A DNA stretch of 11,316 nucleotides from Bryobacteraceae bacterium. GTDB taxonomy: Bacteria > Acidobacteriota > Terriglobia > Bryobacterales > Bryobacteraceae. The DNA lies in assembly GCA_025350445.1 (NCBI GenBank), contig JANXXV010000956.1, positions 1-11,316 of the forward strand, given 5' to 3'. The notes beneath the pieces were generated by a model that was not told the origin of the DNA, searched no databases, and worked only from the letters and a program-made list of their open reading frames with translations. Position numbers and translations under genes: made by a program. Position 1 is the first letter of the stretch. Each line of letters starts with the position of its first letter. This document shows, in pieces, positions 5,593 through 11,316 of the stretch.

Positions 5593-6834
5593 TCATTGAT
5601 AACGCAGTGCGACCACCGGGTCCAGCCGCGCGGCTTTATTCGCCGGCCAGATTCCGAAGAACAGCCCCACCCCTACCGAAACAGCAACGCCGATAATCGC
5701 CGCCCAGAGCGGCACCTCCGTTACCAGTGCAGGAAACACCAGGCGCGCCACTACGGAGATGATCCAGCCGAAGACCATGCCGCAGAGGCCGCCTAGCAGC
5801 GTGAGTGTGGCGGCTTCCGTCAAGAACTGCAGCGTGATGTCGAAGCGGCGCGCACCTAGCGCTTTGCGGATGCCGATTTCATGCGTTCGTTCGGTTACCG
5901 AGACCAACATGATGTTCATCACGCCGATGCCACCAACCAGCAGGCCGATAGAGCTGAGCACGATCATCACCAGCGCCACCATTGCCGTCACGTTGTGAAA
6001 CTCTTCGATCATCTGTTCGGCGGTGGAGATCCAGAAATTGTCGGGGTCGCTGTACTTCACCTTGCGTTCCTGGCGCAGCACCATGCGTACTTCATCTATG
6101 GCCTTGGCTAGCTGGCCGGGTTTGGCCGAGATAACCAACATGTGTTCGGTGGCGCTGGGAAACATCTTGCGCATGGAAAAGTAGGGGATCAGCACGCGGG
6201 TGTCGTCGTCGCCCGGGAGCGAGGCTGCGGGTTTCTTCATGACGCCGACAATTTGCAATTGCTGACCGTTCACGTCGATCCACTTGCCGATAGGGTCCAG
6301 GTTGGGGAACCACTGGGTTTGAAGGCTCTCGCCCACCACGGTGACGGGCATGTGGTGGCGGTTCTCAATGTCGGTGAAGAAGCGGCCGAATTTCATCTCG
6401 ACGCCACTCGACACATAGCCTTCCTCGGTGCCGCCGATCTGGATGCGGAAGATCTCGTTCCCCTTGTATTTGGCCTTGCGGAAGGTGCGGTTGTCGGGAT
6501 AGAGATAGGGGCTGGCATGTTCCACCGAAGGACAGCGCTCGGCGATGGCGATGGCGTTTTCCAGCGTCAGCGGTTTGCGCTTCCACTCTTCCGGCGTGAG
6601 ATTGCCGACGCGGAAACCGCCGCGGAATTTGAAAGCGATCATCGTATTCGGCCCGAATTGCTTGATGATGTTGGTTATGGCGCCGTCGAGGCCGGCGATG
6701 ATGGAGCCGACGCCGATGATGGTGCCCGTGCCGATGATGACGCCGAGTACGGTGAGAAACGCTCGCATCTTCGACTGGCGGATGCTGTCCATGGCGAGTC
6801 GGACTCCGGCCAGGATGGTGATCCAGCGATTCAT
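5593..6834 (-). CDS. MacB/FtsX-type ABC permease (second of pair)
   Basis: A 413-aa membrane subunit of a MacB-type ABC transporter, which in known systems works with a separate or fused ATPase in mechanotransmission or export of lipoproteins, peptides or macrolides. TM1 is at about 24-48 after SKMRAFLTVLG. A periplasmic MacB-PCD domain spans about 50-280. The FtsX domain has TM2 (286-312), the coupling segment SVTERTHEIGIRKALGARR (313-331), TM3 (344-366) and TM4 (376-396), ending in the characteristic WPANKAARLDPVVALRYQ. It contains no Walker motifs. ATG at 6834 overlaps the upstream permease stop in an ATGA junction (4 nt). It is the last gene of the minus-strand operon and is convergent with the DUF5615 gene. 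Confidence 0.9.
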   Translation of the reverse strand: MNRWITILAGVRLAMDSIRQSKMRAFLTVLGVIIGTGTIIGVGSIIAGLDGAITNIIKQFGPNTMIAFKFRGGFRVGNLTPEEWKRKPLTLENAIAIAERCPSVEHASPYLYPDNRTFRKAKYKGNEIFRIQIGGTEEGYVSSGVEMKFGRFFTDIENRHHMPVTVVGESLQTQWFPNLDPIGKWIDVNGQQLQIVGVMKKPAASLPGDDDTRVLIPYFSMRKMFPSATEHMLVISAKPGQLAKAIDEVRMVLRQERKVKYSDPDNFWISTAEQMIEEFHNVTAMVALVMIVLSSIGLLVGGIGVMNIMLVSVTERTHEIGIRKALGARRFDITLQFLTEAATLTLLGGLCGMVFGWIISVVARLVFPALVTEVPLWAAIIGVAVSVGVGLFFGIWPANKAARLDPVVALRYQ

Positions 6835-8069
6835 TCGGATCTCAACGCCTCAATCGGGTCGAGCTTGGCGGCGCGATTGGCGGGATAGATGCCGAAGAAC
6901 AGGCCGACCATGGTGGACAGACCCACTCCGATGACGATGGCGGAGAACGGCACCTGCATGGGGACGGGCGTGAAATTGCGGACGAGCACCGCGACAATCC
7001 AGGCGGTGGTTACGCCGATCAGGCCTCCGGTGGCGGAGAGCATGGAGGATTCGACAAGGAATTGATTCATGATGTCGCGGCTGCGGGCGCCCACCGATTT
7101 GCGGATGCCGATCTCGCGGGTGCGCTCGGTTACCACCGCCAGCATGATGTTCATGATGACCACGCCGCCCACCACCATGAAGACCGAGACGATGGCGACG
7201 GCGGTTCCGGCGATGGCTCCGGTGAGGCGCTCCCAGGCCGATACCAGCGAATCGGAGGCGGCCATGCCGAAGGTGTCCTCTTGCGCCGGCTTTAGATGGC
7301 GATAGGCGCGGAGCAGGGCGCGGACTTCATCCTGCGCTTCTTCCAGCCGCGATTGGTCTAGCGCCAATGCGTTGTAACCGAGGCCTTGGCGTGCGCCGAA
7401 CATCTTGAAATAGGTCTCGACCGGAATCATGACGAAACCATCGCGGGACTGGCCGAAGACGGAGCCGAGCGATTTCGAGACGCCGATGATTTCAAAGGGG
7501 CGGCCCTGGATGTCGAGGATCTTGCCGACCGGATCGATGTTGGGGAAGAACTGATCCTTAATATCGGTGCCGATAAAGACTACCGACAGGCGGCGCTTGT
7601 CGTCCACCTCGGAGAGGAAGCGGCCGGAGGCGGGCTGGATGTTTGAAATGACTCCCATGTTGGCGGAGATACCGCTCAATTGAATCCAGTCGAGCGTTTG
7701 CGGGCCGTACTTGACGTTGACGCCGCGGAAGGCCTCCATGCCAATTTCGCGGGCCAGTTTCGCTTTGTCCTTGATGAACTGGTATTCGTCGCGGCTCATC
7801 TCCGGATTGCGGCGCTGCATTTCGAGGTATTTCTTGGGGTCGAAGTTACCGATGAAGATAATCCGGCGGACGCGGAAGCCGTCTACGCCCATGTCGGAGA
7901 CTTGTTGGGCGATGTATTTGTTCATGCCGTTGATGACGGACATGACGGCGATCAGCGTGGTGGTGGCGAGGATGATGCCGAGGAGCGTAAGAAAGCTGCG
8001 CATTTTGCTGCCCCGGAGGGACGAGGCGGCGACCGAGGCGGCTTCGGCAAACGAGGCTGTATTGGCCAT
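6831..8069 (-). CDS. MacB/FtsX-type ABC permease (first of pair)
   Basis: A 412-aa paralogue of the following permease with the same order: SSLRGSKMRSFLTLLGI leading into TM1 (24-47), a periplasmic MacB-PCD domain (about 50-280), TM2 (286-313), VTERTREIGIRKSVGARSR coupling helix, TM3 (341-363), TM4 (374-394) and the terminal YPANRAAKLDPIEALRSE. ATG at 8069 is chosen because it gives the usual 20-residue lead before the KMRSFLT motif. It has no clear Shine-Dalgarno. An in-frame ATG at 8123 would overlap the hydrolase by 28 nt and add 18 unlike residues. Two different permeases could form a heterodimer around one ATPase, but none is encoded in this window. The gene lies 26 nt after the hydrolase stop. 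Confidence 0.9.
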   Translation of the reverse strand: MANTASFAEAASVAASSLRGSKMRSFLTLLGIILATTTLIAVMSVINGMNKYIAQQVSDMGVDGFRVRRIIFIGNFDPKKYLEMQRRNPEMSRDEYQFIKDKAKLAREIGMEAFRGVNVKYGPQTLDWIQLSGISANMGVISNIQPASGRFLSEVDDKRRLSVVFIGTDIKDQFFPNIDPVGKILDIQGRPFEIIGVSKSLGSVFGQSRDGFVMIPVETYFKMFGARQGLGYNALALDQSRLEEAQDEVRALLRAYRHLKPAQEDTFGMAASDSLVSAWERLTGAIAGTAVAIVSVFMVVGGVVIMNIMLAVVTERTREIGIRKSVGARSRDIMNQFLVESSMLSATGGLIGVTTAWIVAVLVRNFTPVPMQVPFSAIVIGVGLSTMVGLFFGIYPANRAAKLDPIEALRSE

Positions 8070-8095
8070 GTGAGAGTGATGACGATCAAAGTGGG

Positions 8096-9058
8096 CTATT
8101 TGTTCCCGGCTTCCTGAATCCATTTCAATAAAATTCTGTCGGCCCAGAAGCGGGGCGCGGCGTTGGCGACGAAACCGAGGTGCCCGCCGTGGTCTACCGC
8201 GTATAACTCAATAAAAGGATTGCCGGTTATGGCCGGGTGGCGAAACATGTCGAACGGGATGAGCGGATCGTCTTTGGCTTGGACCAGGAGCGTGGGAATG
8301 CGAATGGCATGGAGGAACTGGTTGCAGGACTGGGTGGCGTAGTAGTTGTCCGCGGTGCCGAAACCGAAGAATTTGGCGGTGACCAGGTCGTCGAATTCGT
8401 AGACTGTGCGGCAGCGCTGGACTGCTTCGACGTCGCAAATGCCAGCTAGGGAATCGGCCCGTTTCTTGATTCGCTCCTTGAGGCGGCTGATGAAACGCCA
8501 GGAGTAGATCCAGTTTTCGCGCTGGCCTGTTTTGCGGACACACGCGCCGAGGTCAAGAGGGGTGGAGACGGCGCAGACGCCTTGTAGCAGGCCTTGTGCG
8601 GCCTCGCCGAGTTCGCCCGCTAGTTTCAACGCCACGTTGCCGCCCAGGGAGTAGCCAAAGAGGAATACTGGGGCCGTCCGTTCGGCGCGGATCTGGCGCA
8701 GGACCGAGAGTGTGTCGCCCGTCATGCCGGCGTGGTACATGGTCTTGGCCAGCGCCTCGGTGCCGCCGCAACTGCGCATATTGGTGCGGTGGACTGCATA
8801 TCCATTTTCAAGCGCGAGCTGGGACATGCTGCGCATGTAGCCGGCGTCGCTGCTGCCTTCAAGGCCGTGGATCATGACGATTTCGCCGCGGGCTGCGGTG
8901 GTTGGGCGTTGGGTGTGGACTAGTACTTGGACGTCAGGCTCGGTTGTATAGAACTTCGATTCGATTGGGAAGCGTTTGTCGTCTAGATGGCGGACGGCGA
9001 AGTTCCCGGCGATAGTGAGCAGGTGTGGGTTGCGGACTAGCGGGTGGAAGGGGTCCAA
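8096..9058 (-). CDS. YheT-like alpha/beta hydrolase
   Basis: A 320-aa serine hydrolase of the YheT/ABHD (COG0429) group, probably an esterase or acyl hydrolase in the cytoplasm; the substrate is unknown. Evidence: the N-terminal family motif RNPHLLTI (9-16), the oxyanion region VMIHGLEGSS (61-70), RTNMRSCGGTE (91-101, typical of YheT), nucleophile elbow FGYSLGGN with Ser137, catalytic Asp at 263/264 in AKDDPLIP, and His293 in DHGGHLGF. The triad is complete and the length matches the family. The start is TTG 9058, the only usable codon between an in-frame stop and the conserved motif. A promoter-like TTGAAG/TAGAAT pair (9084-9089 and 9060-9065, 18-bp spacer) sits almost on it, so the true start is uncertain. 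It heads the operon with the two permeases. Confidence 0.85.
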   Translation of the reverse strand: MDPFHPLVRNPHLLTIAGNFAVRHLDDKRFPIESKFYTTEPDVQVLVHTQRPTTAARGEIVMIHGLEGSSDAGYMRSMSQLALENGYAVHRTNMRSCGGTEALAKTMYHAGMTGDTLSVLRQIRAERTAPVFLFGYSLGGNVALKLAGELGEAAQGLLQGVCAVSTPLDLGACVRKTGQRENWIYSWRFISRLKERIKKRADSLAGICDVEAVQRCRTVYEFDDLVTAKFFGFGTADNYYATQSCNQFLHAIRIPTLLVQAKDDPLIPFDMFRHPAITGNPFIELYAVDHGGHLGFVANAAPRFWADRILLKWIQEAGNK

Positions 9059-9081
9059 GATTCTAGTTTAAGGGTGTGTGC

Positions 9082-9100
9082 GCCTTCAACTTTGGAAGGC
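9082..9100. repeat. short hairpin upstream of hydrolase
   Basis: GCCTTC (9082-9087) and GAAGGC (9095-9100) form a perfect 6-bp inverted repeat with a 7-nt loop. It overlaps the possible -35 (9084-9089) of the hydrolase gene, so it could be an operator, or it could end the antitoxin transcript arriving from 9239. Neither reading is proven, and no U tract follows. Confidence 0.35.
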
Positions 9101-9238
9101 CAGTAGATGGCTAACAGACACGCGCCCGTCATCGTAAGGCTTGTAGACGGGGACGGCCGGTACACCGAGCACTGCGTTGCGGATACCCACCCGGCTTATG
9201 GCGGCCGATCCGCCGAAGCTATTTTGAAACTGCGTTAC

Positions 9239-9583
9239 CTACCAACTAGCCTTTCGCTTTTCCCTCTCTGTGAGTGTCTCGTGCAAAAGAGATTTGATGT
9301 AAGTTTGGTAGGGTAGGCCCTTCCGTTCAGCTTGTTTTCGAGCCAAAGCCAAATCTGCCTCAGGGATCCGCAGAGCCACCACTGGCGCCGCCTTCGGTTT
9401 GGACGCCGCGATACGCTCCAGCAGCTTCTCCTTCGTCAACAACTTGGCTTCGCCGCTCTTCACGGCTTCAAACATCTGGTTGCCATGGAGGCTGCGATTC
9501 TTAAACCACCACTTCGCCTCTTCCGCCCCGGTGGCGAAAATTGGAATGACTCGCTTGGATTGCTTCTCGATTTGCTTCTTCAT
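9239..9583 (-). CDS. CopG/BrnA-like RHH antitoxin
   Basis: A 114-aa antitoxin-type protein. Its C-terminal half is a CopG-like ribbon-helix-helix: strand APVVALRIPE (66-75), helix ADLALARKQAERKG (76-89) and LPYQTYIKSLLHETLTERE (90-108). The N-terminal half, IPIFATGAEEAKWWFKNRSL (13-32), is the typical lead of BrnA/CopG antitoxins paired with COG2929 toxins. It starts 24 nt after the toxin stop, with a weak AAGAGA ribosome site. Toxin-first order matches the brnTA arrangement. It is expected to bind the toxin and repress the promoter before the toxin gene. It is unlike the other antitoxin in this window (2217-2492) outside the RHH fold. Confidence 0.8.
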   Translation of the reverse strand: MKKQIEKQSKRVIPIFATGAEEAKWWFKNRSLHGNQMFEAVKSGEAKLLTKEKLLERIAASKPKAAPVVALRIPEADLALARKQAERKGLPYQTYIKSLLHETLTEREKRKASW

Positions 9584-9607
9584 TTGATTCTCTTGAGATA
9601 TGCCTTC

Positions 9608-9862
9608 CTAATCGGAAACACTGGCCCGAAAGGCGGTTATGGCGCGCACTTTGCCGTTGCGAATCGTCCACGCCACCGACAATAGCCGGCCTCCATTCGT
9701 CAGGCCTACAGAGCGGTACCGCTCCTCTCTATCGATCAACTCGTAATTCAGGTCCAAAGGATTATTATTCAGCAACTCCTCAAATTCCGCCGGAGCTACT
9801 TTGTGGGCCGCCAGGTGTTTCCTGTTTTCGCCATCCCAATCGAATTCGATCTCGTGGGCCAC
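9608..9862 (-). CDS. BrnT-type toxin (COG2929)
   Basis: An 84-aa toxin of the BrnT family. It matches in order: IEFDWDGENRKHLAAHKVAPAEF with W9, N13, K15 and H20 (5-27), PLDLNYELIDREERYRSVGLT (35-55), GRLLSVAWTIRNGKVRAITAFRAS (58-81). This is the standard strand-helix-strand pattern of the RelE-like fold. It differs strongly in sequence from the other BrnT in the window, so the two are not recent duplicates. The start is GTG 9862, directly before the family N-terminus. No Shine-Dalgarno is present, and a TACAAT -10-like box ends 8 nt before it, so the mRNA may be leaderless. It is followed 24 nt later by its antitoxin. Ribonuclease activity is inferred from the family. Confidence 0.82.
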   Translation of the reverse strand: MAHEIEFDWDGENRKHLAAHKVAPAEFEELLNNNPLDLNYELIDREERYRSVGLTNGGRLLSVAWTIRNGKVRAITAFRASVSD

Positions 9863-9870
9863 GATTCAAT

Positions 9871-9894
9871 ATTGTAGCGCAATGTATATACGTT
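9871..9894 (-). promoter_or_regulatory. candidate promoter -10 and operator of second BrnT module
   Basis: On the minus strand TACAAT (9871-9876) lies 8 nt before the GTG start. Just upstream, GTATATAC (9884-9891) is a perfect palindrome, extended to a 14-bp near-palindrome with one mismatched pair (9881-9894). It is A+T-rich like the repeat in front of the other brnT. No good -35 was seen. Operator function is inference from position. Confidence 0.4.
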
Positions 9895-9926
9895 CATTGC
9901 CACCCGAAGTTTAATCTGTAACGATG

Positions 9927-10039
9927 CAGGCACTGGTAAATCTGATGCGTTGCCGGCGGCTAAGGCGAAAGCGCCGTTCCTCCGCAGCCCAGGCGAATGG
10001 ACGCATGGCTCAGCTTGCTACCCAAGTGGCCGGTGCTTG
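9927..10039. ncRNA. possible structured RNA
   Basis: Three nested helices can form in the plus-strand RNA. P1 is CAGGCACTGG (9927-9936) with CCGGTGCTTG (10030-10039), ten consecutive pairs of which two are G-U. P2 is ATGCGT (9945-9950) with ACGCAT (10001-10006). P3 is CGGCGGCT (9954-9961) with AGCGCCG (9970-9976), one bulge. No known riboswitch or sRNA consensus was recognised, and in GC-rich DNA such pairings can arise by chance. The G-U pairs in P1 favour the plus strand, although both neighbouring genes are on the minus strand. Confidence 0.25.
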
Positions 10040-10143
10040 AACGTTGTGAATCTGTGAGCGTTCAGTCGACGGCGGTTTATTACACTTCTCTGTGCAGATG
10101 AGAGTGCATGATCGGTTGGGTGGTTCGTTCGGTGAGGGTTGGC

Positions 10144-10179
10144 CCGGCCGGTCACGACTGGTGAATCGCGACCGGCCGG
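10144..10179 (-). terminator. GC-rich hairpin after helicase
   Basis: CCGGCCGGTC (10144-10153) and GACCGGCCGG (10170-10179) form a perfect 10-bp stem with a 16-nt loop, 9 nt beyond the helicase stop. There is no U tract, so if it terminates it is not a classical intrinsic terminator. It may act as a 3' stabilising hairpin or pause site. Confidence 0.45.
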
Positions 10180-10188
10180 AGCGAAAGG

Positions 10189-11316
10189 TTACGAGCGGTG
10201 GCGGCGGGGGGCAAACGACTTTGCGGAACCGCCAGACCGGGGCTTCGCCGCGCCTTCGCGAGGCTTCGGAGCACCATTGCGGGCTTGCGGGGCGCGGTCG
10301 CGATCGCGGGCGAATACCCGTTCGCGAACTATCGGTTGCATGTCCTTGATTTCCGTCCGGACTTCAGCGAGGATGGCTGGATCGAGCGGCAGGCGCTCCA
10401 TGGTGATTTTGAGCGTACGCTCGATTCTGCGGATATCGCCGCTTTCCTGGCGCGTGGCGAAGGTAGAAGCCACACCGCGTTCGGAGGCGCGGCCGGTGCG
10501 GCCTACGCGATGGATGAAATCTTCGGGAACCTGCGGCAGATCGTAATTGATAACGTGCGCGATGTTCTGGACGTGAATGCCGCGGGCGGCTACATCGGTG
10601 GCAACCAGCACGCGGTACTTGCCTTGCTGGAAGCCATGCAGAGCGGCCGTGCGCTGCGATTGTGAGCGGTCGCCGTGGATCATGGCGGCGTCAAAACCAG
10701 CGCGGGAAAGCTTGCCGGCCAAACGCTCGGTACCGAAGCGGGTTTTCGCAAAGACCAGAAAGCTGCCGGTTTCGCCGTCGAGCAGTTTCTGCAGCAGGCC
10801 GAGTTTCTTATCGGAAGGGACTTCAAACATCTGCAATTTCACGCGGTCGGACGGCTTCAAAGTGGAACCGACTTCGACCCGGACGGGCGAACGCATGTAG
10901 TCCTTTACCAGCTTCGAAACGGACGCTTCGAGAGTGGCGGAGAAACACATGGTCTGGCGCTCGGCCGGAAGGGCGGATACGATGCGCTGAATAGCCGGCA
11001 GGAAGCCCATGTCGAGCATGCGGTCGGCTTCGTCGAGGACCAGGATTTTTACGTTGTTGAGCTTTACCAGCTTGCGGCGCATGAAATCTTCCAGGCGTCC
11101 GGGAGTGGCAACGACGAGACGTGCGCCGCGGCGGATGGTTTGCAGCTGTTTCTGTTCGGCGAGGCCGCCAACTACGAGTGCGGCGTCCGCGCCTTTGGTG
11201 CGTCCGCGGAGAACGGTGTATGCCTCGAGAACCTGCATGGCTAGTTCGCGGGTGGGCACTAAGACCAGTGCCTCAATTCCCTGTGCTGGCTGAGATTCCA
11301 GCCGCTCAATGATGGG
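10189..11316 (-). CDS. rhlE: DEAD-box RNA helicase, RhlE-like (5' end outside window)
   Basis: An ATP-dependent RNA helicase, likely cytoplasmic and involved in RNA or ribosome remodelling. The 375 visible residues, numbered from the window edge, carry motif Ia PTRELA (21-26), Ib TPGR (71-74), II DEAD (95-98), III SAT (126-128), a FAKTRFGTERLAGKL segment near motif IV (188-202), V TDVAARGI (239-246) and VI HRVGRTGRA (268-276). The Q motif and Walker A motif I lie beyond the window edge. YDLPQVPEDFIHRVGRTGRA and a short basic tail rich in R, P, A and K are typical of RhlE rather than DeaD or SrmB. The frame is open to the last base, so no start can be assigned. GTG 11259 is inside motif Ia and is not the start. 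Confidence 0.92.
   Translation of the reverse strand, partial: PIIERLESQPAQGIEALVLVPTRELAMQVLEAYTVLRGRTKGADAALVVGGLAEQKQLQTIRRGARLVVATPGRLEDFMRRKLVKLNNVKILVLDEADRMLDMGFLPAIQRIVSALPAERQTMCFSATLEASVSKLVKDYMRSPVRVEVGSTLKPSDRVKLQMFEVPSDKKLGLLQKLLDGETGSFLVFAKTRFGTERLAGKLSRAGFDAAMIHGDRSQSQRTAALHGFQQGKYRVLVATDVAARGIHVQNIAHVINYDLPQVPEDFIHRVGRTGRASERGVASTFATRQESGDIRRIERTLKITMERLPLDPAILAEVRTEIKDMQPIVRERVFARDRDRAPQARNGAPKPREGAAKPRSGGSAKSFAPRRHRS

Larger units (their letters stand above)
9863..10188. other. 326-bp spacer with nested pairing, no gene
   Basis: No recognised gene lies between the second BrnT-type toxin and the helicase end. The toxin promoter region occupies its left edge. The centre (9927-10039) has nested complementary segments, listed separately, and a GC-rich hairpin stands at 10144-10179. 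TGAACG (10038-10043) also pairs with CGTTCA (10059-10064). A minus-strand reading of 9900-10030 looks vaguely protein-like but has stops and no identifiable family. Confidence 0.5.

Noticed and set aside
6142..8117. Long plus-strand frames (6142-6888, 7680-8117 and others), rich in Asp, Ala, Gly and His
   Set aside because: They are antisense mirrors of the two permease genes, which show clear MacB/FtsX homology on the minus strand.
9107..9316. 69-codon plus-strand frame beginning MANRHAPVIVRL
   Set aside because: No ribosome site, no family pattern, and its second half is antisense to the CopG-type antitoxin.
10092..11312. Plus-strand frames over the helicase
   Set aside because: Antisense to a gene with all expected DEAD-box motifs.
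1..11316. tRNA, rRNA, CRISPR array, integrase or transposase
   Set aside because: No T-loop-like signature in context, no regularly spaced repeats, and no recognisable recombinase or transposase frame was found by eye.

Overview
The window is about 11.3 kb of GC-rich bacterial chromosome. Protein style (tandem MacB/FtsX-type permeases with no ATPase beside them, small secreted proteins of unknown function, many small toxin-antitoxin pairs, frequent TTG and GTG starts, often weak Shine-Dalgarno sites) suggests an acidobacterium of the Solibacter/Bryobacter kind. This is inferred from gene content; no rRNA or tRNA marker is present to confirm it.

Layout. Positions 211-1862 (+) hold a GNAT-type acetyltransferase that overlaps by 4 nt a gene for a secreted protein of unknown function. 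Positions 1863-2216 hold no convincing gene but do hold a nested inverted-repeat element with flanking direct repeats. Positions 2217-2748 (-) are a BrnT toxin/BrnA antitoxin pair. Its toxin gene is hidden inside longer spurious frames and is fired from a 57-bp divergent region shared with an MgtC/SapB-family membrane protein (2806-3501, +). The mgtC-like gene is followed 20 nt later by an OmpA-like-domain protein without a signal peptide (3522-4406, +). After a 549-bp spacer comes a DUF433 antitoxin/DUF5615 PIN-like toxin pair (4956-5482, +).

The minus strand from 9058 down to 5593 is a likely three-gene operon: a YheT-like alpha/beta hydrolase and two MacB/FtsX-type permeases, the latter overlapping by 4 nt. 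Upstream on the same strand (9862-9239) is a second BrnT-type toxin with a ribbon-helix-helix antitoxin. A 326-bp spacer with nested pairing potential follows, and the window closes inside a DEAD-box RNA helicase of the RhlE kind, read on the minus strand and cut off at its N-terminal end.

How the parts relate. Three toxin-antitoxin pairs of different sequence type lie interspersed with ordinary chromosomal genes, which points to an accessory patch accreted in a core neighbourhood. No transposase, integrase, tRNA, rRNA or CRISPR array was recognised. The observations most worth following are the repeat element at 1969-2160, the palindrome in the brnT/mgtC divergent promoter region, the possible structured RNA at 9927-10039, and the ATPase-less permease pair beside a hydrolase.
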